The notes under the pieces: model-generated
What the model was told of the DNA's origin: nothing
The model's input: only the letters and a program-made list of their open reading frames with translations
Database searches by the model: none
In this document: positions 32,311-40,827 of the stretch, one piece after another
Position numbering within the stretch: the stretch's first letter is position 1
Layout: every line of letters begins with the position of its first letter
Made by a program: the position numbers and the translations under genes
Origin: Burkholderia sp. Ac-20379
Lineage (GTDB): Bacteria; Pseudomonadota; Gammaproteobacteria; Burkholderiales; Burkholderiaceae
Reading direction: 5' to 3'
Assembly: GCF_017104645.1 (NCBI RefSeq)
Contig: NZ_JAAGPF010000015.1
Location: 1 to 49,524 of the forward strand
Length of the DNA stretch: 49,524 nt

Positions 32311-33612
32311 ATGAACCTGGAACGGCAGGCGATGCGTCGCGTGATGGGCCGGCTGATGCCGGTGCTGGTGTTCTGCTATCTGATTTCGTATATCGATCGC
32401 AGCAATCTGGCGGTGGCCGCGATCGCGATGAACCGGGCGCTCGGCCTGAGCCCGGCCGACTACGGGCTGGCCGCCGGCATTTTCTTCATCGGCTACGTGG
32501 TTTGCGAGATTCCCTCGAATCTGCTGATGAGCCGTTTCGGCGCGCGCTTGTGGATTTCGAGAATCATGCTCACTTGGGGGCTGCTGTCGGGCGCGACGGC
32601 GTTCGTGGTCGGCGCACATTCGCTGTTCACGTTGCGCGTTCTGCTTGGCATTGCCGAGGCGGGCCTGTTCCCCGGATTGATCTTCTACATCTCGTTCTGG
32701 TTCCCGGCCGCCTACCGGGCGCGCGCCTACGGGTGGTTCCTGCTTGCGATCCCGTTGTCGATCGTGATCGGCGCCCCTTTGTCCGCATCGATTCTCTATC
32801 TCGACGGCATTGCCGGGTTGGCTGGCTGGCAGTGGGTCTTCCTGCTGGAGGCAGTGCCGCCGGTGCTGTTCTCGATCTACTGCTTCTTTCGTCTGACCGA
32901 CACGCCGCGCGACGCGGCGTGGCTGGCACCGCCGGAGCGCGACTGGCTGATGCGGCGTCTCGCTGCCGATGCCGCCCGAGCCAATGCGGCAGGCGGTGGC
33001 AACGACGGTCACGGTGCCGCCGCGCTGCGGGCCGTGCTGGCGCACCCGCGCGTCTGGCTGCTGAGTGCCGTCAACGTCGCACTGATCGCCTGCAGCTACG
33101 GTTGCGTGTTTTTCTTGCCCCTGATCGTGTCGGACTTCGGCTTTAGCCGCATCCAGACGGGCCTGATCACTGCGTTGCCGTTTCTCGCGGGTGCCGTCGC
33201 GATGGTGCTGTGGGGGCGTCGCTCCGACCGGTTCGACGAACGACGCTGGCATCTCGTCGCACCGCTCGTGGTTGCCGTGCTCGGCTTCGGCGGCGCGGCG
33301 CTGGCGAGCGGGGCGCTGCCGAAGATCGTCTGCCTTGGCGTGGCAGCGTGTGGCACGTTTGCCTCCCTGCCGCCGTTCTGGGCGATTCCGCCTATGTTCC
33401 TGCAACGCACGGGTGCGGCGGCCGGCATCGCGGTGATCAACACCATCGGCAGCCTGGCCGGTTTCGGCGCGCCTTATCTGATGGGTTTCGTCAAATACCG
33501 GACCGGCAGTTACTCGGCCGGCCTGCTCGTGATCGGCGCACTCGCACTGATCGCTGCCGCACTTGCGTTGCGCGTTCGCGCCGGCACGTCGAACGCGTGT
33601 CGCACGGCCTGA
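32311..33612 (+). CDS. MFS transporter, anion:cation symporter type
   Basis: A 433-residue major facilitator with about 12 membrane helices. ISYIDRSNLAVAAIAMNRAL near residue 24 and the cytoplasmic loop SNLLMSRFGARLWISRIMLT are characteristic of the anion:cation symporter (ACS) family that imports organic acids such as tartrate, phthalate or sugar acids. The middle loop (about 205-230) is hydrophilic. It probably imports an acid feeding the nearby enzymes. A GGAG ribosome site lies 7 bases before the ATG; the GMC dehydrogenase follows after 37 bases. Confidence 0.9.
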   Translation: MNLERQAMRRVMGRLMPVLVFCYLISYIDRSNLAVAAIAMNRALGLSPADYGLAAGIFFIGYVVCEIPSNLLMSRFGARLWISRIMLTWGLLSGATAFVVGAHSLFTLRVLLGIAEAGLFPGLIFYISFWFPAAYRARAYGWFLLAIPLSIVIGAPLSASILYLDGIAGLAGWQWVFLLEAVPPVLFSIYCFFRLTDTPRDAAWLAPPERDWLMRRLAADAARANAAGGGNDGHGAAALRAVLAHPRVWLLSAVNVALIACSYGCVFFLPLIVSDFGFSRIQTGLITALPFLAGAVAMVLWGRRSDRFDERRWHLVAPLVVAVLGFGGAALASGALPKIVCLGVAACGTFASLPPFWAIPPMFLQRTGAAAGIAVINTIGSLAGFGAPYLMGFVKYRTGSYSAGLLVIGALALIAAALALRVRAGTSNACRTA

Positions 33613-33649
33613 AGCCAGGGCCGTGCCAATTTCAATGACCTGGGTACAC

Positions 33650-35251
33650 ATGGACACATTCGATTACCTGATCGCGGGCGGCGGCTCGGCCGGCTGCGCA
33701 ATCGCGGCAAGGCTTGTCGAGGCGGGCCACAGCGTCGCGCTGATCGAGGCGGGGCCGCGCGACAACCATCCATTCATTCATATCCCGGCGACCTTCTTCA
33801 AAATCCACGGCACGCGCCGGACCTGGATGTACCGCACCGAGCCGCAGCCGCACGTCAACGGCCGGCAGGTTTTCATCCCTCAGGGGCGCACGCTTGGCGG
33901 CGGCAGCTCGGTCAACGGCATGATCTACATCCGCGGCCAGGCCGAGGATTTCGACGGCTGGGCCGAGCAGGGCGCACAGGGCTGGGCCTGGCGCGACGTG
34001 CTGCCGTACTTCGTGCGCAGCGAGGGCAACGCGCGGTTCGGCGCGCCGCTGCACGGCAGCGACGGCCCGCTCAAGGTCGGTGATCCGCGTCACGTGCATC
34101 CGTTCTCGCGCGCATTCGTCGAGGCAGCCGAGCAGGCGGGCATTCGTCGGACCGAGGATTTCAACGGCACGCGGCAGGACGGCGCGGGGCTGTTCCAGAC
34201 CACTACTTTTTCCGGGCGGCGCGGTAGCGCGGCGGCGACCTACCTGAAGCGGGTCCGTCGCAGTCCGCTGCTGCGTGTCGTCACCGATGCCGACGTGGTG
34301 CGGATCCTGTTCGACGGCCGCCGCGCGAGCGGGCTGCTGCTGCGCGATGCGAGCGGCACCGAACGGCGGCTCGCATGCCGTCACGAGGTGATCGTCAGTG
34401 CGGGCGGCGTGGGCTCGCCGAAGCTGCTGATGCTGTCCGGCATCGGGCCGGCCGAGCATCTGCGCGAGCACGGCGTGCCCTTGATTCACGATCTGCCTGG
34501 CGTCGGCGAGAACTTCCAGGATCACTTGACGGCGCCCGTCTACGGTCGGGCTCGTGCCGCGACCAGCCTGCTCGGACAGGATCGCGGCCTGCGTGCGCTC
34601 GCCCACGGCCTGCGCTATCTGACAACGCGTGCTGGCCTGCTCAGTTCCAACGTGATCGAGAGCGGCGCCTTCATCGACACGGCGGGGGAAGGGCGGCCGG
34701 ACATTCAGATTCACACCACGCCGATTCTCGTCGGCGATGTCGATCGCAAGCCGCTTGAAGGCCATGGCATCACGATCGGCCCCTGCGTGCTGCGGCCGAA
34801 GTCGCGCGGCACGGTGCGGCTCGCCAGCCGCGACCCGGCCGCGCCGGCACGCATCGATGCCCGATTCTTCAGCGATCCCTACGACATGGCCGCGATGGTG
34901 CGGGGCGTACGGATCAGCCGGGCGATCTTGCGCGCGCCGGCGCTGCGAGCCTGGATCGACCATGAGCTGGCGCCGTCATCGAGTGACAACGTCACGGATG
35001 AGGCACTCGAACAGCACATCCGGACGGTGGCCAAGACGGTCTTCCATCCCGCCGGAAGCTGCCGGATCGGCACCGATCGCCTGGCCGTCGTGGATCCGCA
35101 GTTGCGCGTTCAGGGCGTGTCGGGCCTGCGCGTGGCGGATGCTTCTGTCATGCCGTCACTGGTCAGCGGCAACACGAATGCGAGCGCGATCATGATCGGC
35201 GAACGCTGCGCCGCGTTCGTGCTTGGCGCAGTTCGCCCGAAGCAAGGGTAA
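33650..35251 (+). CDS. GMC-family alcohol dehydrogenase (choline dehydrogenase-like)
   Basis: A 533-residue FAD enzyme. YLIAGGGSAGCAIAARL is the FAD-binding motif, GRTLGGGSSVNGMIYIRG the first GMC signature, SAGGVGSPKLLMLSGIGPAE the second, and the catalytic pair lies in VFHPAGSCRIG (His) and VSGNTNASAIMIGE (Asn). Homologues oxidise primary alcohols, including choline, polyethylene glycol and medium-chain alcohols, to aldehydes. The adjacent ALDH could finish the oxidation to an acid. ATG 33635 is an alternative start; neither has a strong ribosome site. Confidence 0.88.
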   Translation: MDTFDYLIAGGGSAGCAIAARLVEAGHSVALIEAGPRDNHPFIHIPATFFKIHGTRRTWMYRTEPQPHVNGRQVFIPQGRTLGGGSSVNGMIYIRGQAEDFDGWAEQGAQGWAWRDVLPYFVRSEGNARFGAPLHGSDGPLKVGDPRHVHPFSRAFVEAAEQAGIRRTEDFNGTRQDGAGLFQTTTFSGRRGSAAATYLKRVRRSPLLRVVTDADVVRILFDGRRASGLLLRDASGTERRLACRHEVIVSAGGVGSPKLLMLSGIGPAEHLREHGVPLIHDLPGVGENFQDHLTAPVYGRARAATSLLGQDRGLRALAHGLRYLTTRAGLLSSNVIESGAFIDTAGEGRPDIQIHTTPILVGDVDRKPLEGHGITIGPCVLRPKSRGTVRLASRDPAAPARIDARFFSDPYDMAAMVRGVRISRAILRAPALRAWIDHELAPSSSDNVTDEALEQHIRTVAKTVFHPAGSCRIGTDRLAVVDPQLRVQGVSGLRVADASVMPSLVSGNTNASAIMIGERCAAFVLGAVRPKQG

Positions 35252-35279
35252 ATCTCGACGCCAATTTGTTTTTGATCGT

Positions 35280-35306
35280 TTGACGTATGTGACTTTGTCA
35301 CTTAAT
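35280..35306 (+). promoter_or_regulatory. Promoter and candidate MarR operator B before the aminotransferase
   Basis: TTGACG (35280-35285) is a good -35 box and CTTAAT (35301-35306) a possible -10, with a shortish 15-base spacer. Between them lies the perfect inverted repeat GTGACTTTGTCAC (35289-35301), matching the TGAC-N3-GTCA site before the MarR gene. Binding there would block RNA polymerase. Confidence 0.6.
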
Positions 35307-35384
35307 CTGGTTTTCAGGCGGCGACACGGGTGCAACACCGGCCCGATTCTCCCACCCCATTTTCTTCAGAGGTAGACGAGCGTC

Positions 35385-36755
35385 ATGGAACACACTTCAC
35401 TGCGGGATCGCGACATTGCCTATCAGATCCACCCCCATACCAACTTCGGCGCGCACGAAGCGGCCGGCCCGATGGTGATTGCCTCGGGTCGCGGCGTGTT
35501 CGTGACCGATGACGCCGGCAACGAATACCTCGAGGGCATGTCGGGGCTGTGGTGCACGAACCTGGGATTCAGCGAGCCGCGCCTGGCCGATGCCGCCGCG
35601 CGCCAGTTCGCCCGCCTGCCTTACTACCAGAACTTCGCCAACAAGGCGACCGAGCCGGCCATCCAGCTCGCCGAGAACCTGATCCGCCACGCGCCGGCGC
35701 CGATGTCGAAGGTGCTGTTCCAGAGCTCGGGCTCGGAAGCCAACGACACGGCGATGAAGCTGGTCTGGTATTACCACCACGGTATCGGCAAGCCCGAGAA
35801 GCGCAAGATCGTGAGCCGTCAGCGCTCGTACCACGGCACCTCGATCGCCACCGGCAGCTTGACCGGCCTGCCGCACATCCATCGCGATTTCAACCTGCCG
35901 ATCTCCGGCATCGTCCACGTCAGCTGCCCGCATTTCTATCGCGGCGCCGAGCCGGGCGAAACCGAAGAGGATTTCTCGGCACGCCTGGCCGACGAACTCG
36001 AACAGACCATCCTGCGCGAAGGCCCGGACACGGTCGGCGGCTTCATCGCAGAGCCGGTGATGGGCACGGGCGGCGTGGTGGTGCCGCCGCGCGGCTACTT
36101 CGAGCGCGTGCAGGCCGTGCTGAAGAAATACGACATCCTGTTCATCGTCGACGAAGTGATCTGCGGCATGGGTCGCACGGGCCACTGGTGGGGCGCCGAA
36201 GCCTACGCGCTCGAGCCCGACATGCTGGTCAGCGCGAAGGGCCTGTCGTCGGCCTATCTGCCGATCTCCGCGCTGCTGATCAACGAGAAGGTGTACGCGG
36301 TGCTGAAGGCCCAGACCGCGAAGATCGGCCTGTTCGGTCACGGCTACACCTACGGCGGCCATCCGGTCTGCGCGGCGGTGGCGAACGAAGTGTTCGAGAT
36401 TTATCGCGAGCGCGACGTGATCGGTCACGCCAGCAAGATGGGCGAGATCTTCCAGCGCAAGCTGCGCGAGCGCGCCGAGCATCCGCTGGTTGGCGAGGCG
36501 CGCGGCCTCGGCCTGATGGGCGCGCTGGAACTGGTCGAGGACAAGGCCACACGCGCCGCGTTCCCGGCCGAGCGCAAGGTGGCGGCGTCCGTCTCCGCCT
36601 TCGCGGCGCAGGCGCGCCTGAACGTCCGTCCGCTCGGCGATGCGATCTGCATCGCGCCGCCGGTGATCATCAACGAAAGCGAGCTCGACCTGCTGTTCGA
36701 ACGGCTCGACACGGCGCTCGACGAAGCGCTCGCCACGGTGCGCGGCACGCGCTGA
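35385..36755 (+). CDS. Class III omega-aminotransferase
   Basis: A 456-residue PLP-dependent aminotransferase of the omega-amino acid/polyamine:pyruvate type. FQSSGSEANDTAMKLVWYYH binds the PLP phosphate, FIVDEVICGMGRTG holds the PLP-ring Asp, and Lys285 in LVSAKGLSSAY forms the Schiff base; GHGYTYGGHPV completes the site. Relatives act on putrescine, beta-alanine and other primary amines, giving aldehydes or keto acids. It heads an operon with a PotABCD-type importer, so the imported ligand is probably its substrate. The operator-bearing promoter is 80-100 bases upstream; ribosome site AGAGGTAG. Confidence 0.92.
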   Translation: MEHTSLRDRDIAYQIHPHTNFGAHEAAGPMVIASGRGVFVTDDAGNEYLEGMSGLWCTNLGFSEPRLADAAARQFARLPYYQNFANKATEPAIQLAENLIRHAPAPMSKVLFQSSGSEANDTAMKLVWYYHHGIGKPEKRKIVSRQRSYHGTSIATGSLTGLPHIHRDFNLPISGIVHVSCPHFYRGAEPGETEEDFSARLADELEQTILREGPDTVGGFIAEPVMGTGGVVVPPRGYFERVQAVLKKYDILFIVDEVICGMGRTGHWWGAEAYALEPDMLVSAKGLSSAYLPISALLINEKVYAVLKAQTAKIGLFGHGYTYGGHPVCAAVANEVFEIYRERDVIGHASKMGEIFQRKLRERAEHPLVGEARGLGLMGALELVEDKATRAAFPAERKVAASVSAFAAQARLNVRPLGDAICIAPPVIINESELDLLFERLDTALDEALATVRGTR

Positions 36756-36772
36756 GGCGCGGGGCGCGGCAA

Positions 36773-36794
36773 GGCCGGGGCGTCGGCCCCGGCC
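36773..36794 (+). terminator. Intercistronic hairpin before the binding-protein gene
   Basis: Nine-bp perfect stem GGCCGGGGC / GCCCCGGCC (36773-36781, 36786-36794) with loop GTCG. No U-run. Within an operon such hairpins usually tune relative expression or protect mRNA ends. Confidence 0.45.
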
Positions 36795-36822
36795 ACAACA
36801 GGATGCGAATCGGAGAAGCTTC

Positions 36823-37890
36823 ATGAATCACACGCGTACTATTCCGTCGGTCTCGCGCGGCCTGATCGCCGCCACCGTCGCCGCGCTGCTGGGGGGCATC
36901 GCAGCCCCGGCGCTGGCGGCCGGCTCGGTCACCTTCGCCGGCTACGGCGGCGACTATCAGAAGAACATCGTCAAGGCGCTGATCAAACCGGCCGCGGAGA
37001 AGGAAGGCGTCGATCTGCGCACCGAGAGCCACGACGGGCTGGCCACCGTGCGGGTGCAGGTGTCGTCCGGCCGTCCGGCCTGGGACATCGTGCAGCTCGG
37101 CGCGGAAGAGTGCGCCACCGGCGCCGCGCAAGGCCTGTTCGAAAAGCTCGATTACAAGCTGATCAACCTGGACGGGATTCCGCCCGCCGCGCACGCCGAC
37201 GACTGGATCGCCAGCAACTACTACTCGGTGGTGCTGGCCTATCGTACCGACAAGTACAAGAACAATCCGCCCAAGACCTGGGCCGATTTCTTCGACACCA
37301 AGACATTCCCGGGCCGCCGCGCGCTGGCGCTCCAGCCGCAGGAAACCATGGAAGTGGCGCTGCTCGGCGACGGCGTGAGCGCGGACAAGCTCTATCCGCT
37401 CGACCAGAAGCGCGCGCTGGCCGCGCTCGGGCGCCTGAAGCCCAACGTGGCCGCCTGGTGGACGACGGGCGCGCAGTCGGCGCAGTTGCTGCGCGACGGC
37501 GAAGTGGACATGGAAGCGATCTGGGGCAGCCGCGTCGCACCGGTCATCGCCTCGGGCGCGCCGGTCGGCTTCACGTTCAATCAGGGTTTGCTGGCCTACG
37601 CCTGTCTCGCGATTCCGAAGGGCGCGAAGCATGCGGCCGAGGCGCGCAAGGTGATCGCCGACGTGATGACCCCGCAGATCCAGGCCAACATCCCCGAAGT
37701 GATGCCGTTCTACGGCCCCGTCAACGCGAAGGCGTTCGACGTGCGCAAGTTCTCGCCGGACGTGATGGCGAAGGCCAATTCCTCGCCGCAAAACCGCACC
37801 CAGCAGGTGCAGATGAACGGTGCGTACTGGGGGCAGGACGACAACTTGCAGAAAGGTAACGAAGCGCTGCGCGCGCTGATCAGCCGCTGA
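36823..37890 (+). CDS. PotD/PotF-type ABC substrate-binding protein
   Basis: A 355-residue periplasmic binding protein of the spermidine/putrescine cluster with a signal peptide ending PALAAGS. Segments VTFAGYGGDYQKNIV, VQVSSGRPAWDIVQLG, LAYRTDKYKNNPPKTWADFF and AIPKGAKHAAEARKVI are typical. This family also binds opines, 2-aminoethylphosphonate and other amines, so polyamine specificity is not proven. It lies between two intercistronic hairpins, upstream of its ATPase and permeases. The true importer ligand should match the aminotransferase substrate. Confidence 0.9.
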   Translation: MNHTRTIPSVSRGLIAATVAALLGGIAAPALAAGSVTFAGYGGDYQKNIVKALIKPAAEKEGVDLRTESHDGLATVRVQVSSGRPAWDIVQLGAEECATGAAQGLFEKLDYKLINLDGIPPAAHADDWIASNYYSVVLAYRTDKYKNNPPKTWADFFDTKTFPGRRALALQPQETMEVALLGDGVSADKLYPLDQKRALAALGRLKPNVAAWWTTGAQSAQLLRDGEVDMEAIWGSRVAPVIASGAPVGFTFNQGLLAYACLAIPKGAKHAAEARKVIADVMTPQIQANIPEVMPFYGPVNAKAFDVRKFSPDVMAKANSSPQNRTQQVQMNGAYWGQDDNLQKGNEALRALISR

Positions 37891-37905
37891 TTGCGGCGTG
37901 CGGAC

Positions 37906-37934
37906 GACGCCTGCCCGCCGTTGGCGGGGGCGTC
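37906..37934 (+). terminator. Intercistronic hairpin after the binding-protein gene
   Basis: GACGCC-TG-CCCGCC pairs with GGCGGG-GGCGTC (37906-37934): a 12-bp stem with a 2-base bulge and a 3-base loop. No U-tract. It fits the common arrangement in which the binding-protein message is stabilised relative to the ATPase and permease genes. Confidence 0.5.
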
Positions 37935-37959
37935 CAAGGTTTGAGAACGAGGTGGAAAG

Positions 37960-39024
37960 ATGGCATCGCAAGTGTCGATCAGGAATGTCTGCAAGACCTA
38001 CGAGGATTTCACGGCGCTGCGCGACGTGTCGCTCGACATCCAGGCAGGCGAGTTCGTCACGCTGCTCGGCCCGTCCGGGTCGGGCAAGACGACGCTGCTG
38101 ATGGTGCTCGCCGGGTTCGTGCGGGCGAGCTCGGGCAGTGTCAAGGTGGGCGGTGAGGAGCTGCTGCTCAAGCCGCCGCACAAGCGCGGCATTGGCATGG
38201 TGTTCCAGAATTACGCGCTGTTTCCGCACATGACGGTGGCGCAGAACGTCGCCTACCCGCTGCGGCTGCGTCGCATGAATCGCGCGGAGATCGCCGAAAA
38301 GGTGCGTCGGGCGCTGTCGGTGGTGCGGCTCGACGATCTCGGCGAGCGCAATATCGCGCACCTGTCCGGCGGACAGCGGCAGCGGGTGGCGCTGGCGCGC
38401 GCGATCGTGTTCGAGCCCGACATCATGCTGATGGACGAGCCGCTGTCGGCGCTCGACAAGCAACTGCGCGAGCACATGCAGATCGAGATCCGCCGCCTGC
38501 ACGAGCAGCTCGGCATGACCACGATCTACGTGACGCACGATCAGACGGAAGCGCTGACCATGTCCGACCGGATCGCCATCATCAACAAGGGGCAGCTCGC
38601 GCAGTTCGACACGCCCGATGCGATCTACGAGCGTCCCGCCAGCAAGTTCGTGGCCGACTTCATCGGCGAGACGGCGTTCGTGCCGCTCGACGAAGCGGGC
38701 GGCGCGTTCTCGGCCTTCGGCGCACCGTTCCGCACCCAGGCGCCGGTGCCGGACGGCACCGGCCGGCCGTGGCTGGCGCTGCGTCCCGACCGGGCCATCC
38801 TGCTCGACGCGCCGGTGGCCGACCTCAATTGCCTGCCCGGCGTGGTGCGGCAGCGGATCTATCAAGGCGATTCGAACCTGTTCTACGTCGATCTGCCGCA
38901 GGGCAACGAAATCATGATCCGGCGCGGCACGGGCGGCGCCGATGCCGGCGCTCCGAGGCTCGAACCCGGTGACAGGATCACCGTCGGCGTGCGCGCCGAG
39001 GACAGCGTGGTGGTGCGGGACTGA
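37960..39024 (+). CDS. PotA-type ABC transporter ATPase
   Basis: A 354-residue ATPase. Walker A LLGPSGSGKTTLLM, Q-loop FQNYALFPHMTV, signature LSGGQRQRVALARA, Walker B IMLMDEPLSALDK and H-loop YVTHDQTEALTM are all intact. The C-terminal third (about 235-354) is a TOBE regulatory domain. It energises the importer formed with the two following permeases. The next gene begins 2 bases after its stop. Confidence 0.93.
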   Translation: MASQVSIRNVCKTYEDFTALRDVSLDIQAGEFVTLLGPSGSGKTTLLMVLAGFVRASSGSVKVGGEELLLKPPHKRGIGMVFQNYALFPHMTVAQNVAYPLRLRRMNRAEIAEKVRRALSVVRLDDLGERNIAHLSGGQRQRVALARAIVFEPDIMLMDEPLSALDKQLREHMQIEIRRLHEQLGMTTIYVTHDQTEALTMSDRIAIINKGQLAQFDTPDAIYERPASKFVADFIGETAFVPLDEAGGAFSAFGAPFRTQAPVPDGTGRPWLALRPDRAILLDAPVADLNCLPGVVRQRIYQGDSNLFYVDLPQGNEIMIRRGTGGADAGAPRLEPGDRITVGVRAEDSVVVRD

Positions 39025-39026
39025 TC

Positions 39027-39944
39027 ATGAAGAACGCTACCGTGATGATGCGAGACCTGCCCGCCGCCGCGGCGGGCGCGGAGAATCAGGCCGCGCTGGC
39101 GCGCAGCCGCCTGGGCGAGCAGTTGCGCCTCGGTGCGCTGATGGTGCCGGCCCTGCTGATCGTGCTGATGGTGCTGGTCGCGCCGATCCTCTGGCTCGGC
39201 TGGCAATCGCTGCTCGACGTGTCGGGCATGCTGACGCTGTCGAACTACACGCGGCTGTTCTCGCCGCTGTATCGCAACGCCTTCATTTCGACCTTCGAGA
39301 TGTCGGCGCTGGTCACTGGGCTCGTGCTGCTGCTCGGCTACCCGCTGGCCTACATGCTGTCGCAGTTGCCGGCGCGGATCGCGTCGATCTGCATGGTGTT
39401 CGTGGTGTTGCCGTTCTGGACCTCGACGCTCGTGCGTACCTATGCCTGGATGGTGCTGTTGCAGCGCAACGGCCTGATCAACACCTGGCTGACGGCGAGC
39501 GGGCTGATCGATCATCCGCTGCAGCTCGTCAACAACTTCACCGGCACCGCGATCGGCATGACGCACGTGATGCTGCCTTGCCTCGTGCTGCCGCTGTATG
39601 GCGCGATGAAGGCGATCGATCCGGTCTATATGCGTGCGGCGGCCAATTGCGGCGCGACGCCGGCGCAGGCGTTCAGGCAAGCCTATTTCCCGATGACGCT
39701 GCCGGGTTTGTCGGCCGGCACGGTGCTGGTGTTCGTGTTGTGCCTCGGTTTCTACGTCACGCCGGCGCTGCTCGGCGGCGGGCGCATCAACATGCTGTCG
39801 ATGCAGATCCAGTCCGACGTGGCCATCTACGGCAACCCGGGCTCGGCGAGTGCGCTCGGCATCGTGCTTGTGGTCCTGACGATGATCGTGCTCGCGGCGA
39901 TCGGCCGCCTGTTCGGCGTCGAACGCATGTATGGAGGGAAGTGA
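39027..39944 (+). CDS. PotB-type ABC permease
   Basis: A 305-residue inner-membrane permease with about six helices; the N-terminal 35 residues are cytoplasmic. The EAA-type loop that contacts the ATPase reads AAANCGATPAQAFRQAYFPM. The start lies 2 bases after the ATPase gene with only a weak ribosome site, implying coupled translation. It pairs with the PotC-type permease to form the channel. Confidence 0.92.
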   Translation: MKNATVMMRDLPAAAAGAENQAALARSRLGEQLRLGALMVPALLIVLMVLVAPILWLGWQSLLDVSGMLTLSNYTRLFSPLYRNAFISTFEMSALVTGLVLLLGYPLAYMLSQLPARIASICMVFVVLPFWTSTLVRTYAWMVLLQRNGLINTWLTASGLIDHPLQLVNNFTGTAIGMTHVMLPCLVLPLYGAMKAIDPVYMRAAANCGATPAQAFRQAYFPMTLPGLSAGTVLVFVLCLGFYVTPALLGGGRINMLSMQIQSDVAIYGNPGSASALGIVLVVLTMIVLAAIGRLFGVERMYGGK

Positions 39945-39945
39945 G

Positions 39946-40761
39946 ATGCTTGGCTATGCAACCGACACCCAGGTCACGCACGCGCAGCGGCTCTGGCTTT
40001 ACGTGTTCTGCGCGGTGGTGATGCTGTTCCTGATCCTGCCCTGTGCGATCGTCGTGCCGATGTCGTTCTCGAACGCCAGCTACCTGGAGTTCCCCCCGCA
40101 CCACTGGGGGCTGCGCTGGTATCACGCGTATTTCTCCTCGGACGAGTGGCGAGCCGCCACGGGCGTGTCGCTGCGCGTGGCCGTCTCGGCCACGATCGCG
40201 TCGGTGATCGCGGGCACGGCGGCGGCCTATGCGCTGCGTGCGATCGAAAGCGGTTGGGCGCGCGTGCTGCGTACCGTGCTGATGCTGCCGATGATGGTGC
40301 CGTTGATCCTGGTGGCGATCGGCACGTTCTTCATCTACGTGCGTGCCGATCTCAACAACACGCAGATCGGGCTGGTGATCGCGCACACGATGCTGGCGCT
40401 GCCGTTCGTCGTCATCTCGGTCAACGGCGGCCTCGAGACCTACGATCCGAATCAGGAACTGGTCGCCCGCAGCCTCGGCGCCTCGCGGTTGCGTGCGTTC
40501 CTGACGGTGACGCTGCCGCAGATCAAGCTGTCGATCTATGCCGCCGCGTTCTTCGCCTTCATGACCTCGTTCGACGAGGTGGTGATCGCGCTGTTCGTGT
40601 CCGGCGGCGACAACGCCACGCTGACGCGGCTGATGTTCGAGGATATCCGCGATCAGCTTGATCCGACCATCACCGCCATCTCCACGCTGCTGATCTCGAT
40701 TTCGGTCGTCTCGTTGCTGGCGTTGCAATGGGTCGGCGGCCGCCGCAAGGAGCGGGCTTGA
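39946..40761 (+). CDS. PotC-type ABC permease
   Basis: A 271-residue permease with about six membrane helices. The EAA loop is ARSLGASRLRAFLTVTLPQI. The ATG at 39946 was chosen because GGAGGG lies at a good distance inside the end of the upstream gene; ATG 39931, five codons earlier, would overlap that gene. It completes the importer. The MarR gene follows after 66 bases with its own operator-like site. Confidence 0.92.
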   Translation: MLGYATDTQVTHAQRLWLYVFCAVVMLFLILPCAIVVPMSFSNASYLEFPPHHWGLRWYHAYFSSDEWRAATGVSLRVAVSATIASVIAGTAAAYALRAIESGWARVLRTVLMLPMMVPLILVAIGTFFIYVRADLNNTQIGLVIAHTMLALPFVVISVNGGLETYDPNQELVARSLGASRLRAFLTVTLPQIKLSIYAAAFFAFMTSFDEVVIALFVSGGDNATLTRLMFEDIRDQLDPTITAISTLLISISVVSLLALQWVGGRRKERA

Positions 40762-40784
40762 GCGCGGCGCTCTGATAAAATATT

Positions 40785-40795
40785 TGACGTTGTCA
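40785..40795 (+). promoter_or_regulatory. Candidate MarR operator C before the MarR gene
   Basis: TGACGTTGTCA is a perfect TGAC-N3-GTCA inverted repeat in the sequence AAATATTTGACGTTGTCATG, within the 66-base gap upstream of the MarR gene. The same repeat appears at 35290-35300 and in part at 29053 and 29268. Autorepression plus control of both catabolic operons is the simplest reading. Confidence 0.6.
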
Positions 40796-40827
40796 TGTAA
40801 TTCCGCTCCTGCCGGGAGCGGGCATCG

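Noticed and set aside
30118-33657. A very long open frame of about 1180 codons on the minus strand
   Set aside because: It lies antisense to the well-supported lyase, thioesterase, ALDH and MFS genes, has biased Arg/His/Gln-rich composition and arises from the strong GC third-position bias of those genes.
36823-40761. Firm assignment as spermidine/putrescine transporter
   Set aside because: The PotABCD-like family also carries opines, phosphonates and other amines; no ligand-defining residues could be confirmed by eye.
40774-40790. GATAAAAT / TTGACG as a promoter for the MarR gene
   Set aside because: The boxes are in the wrong order or at wrong spacing for a sigma-70 promoter; only the inverted repeat is retained as a candidate site.
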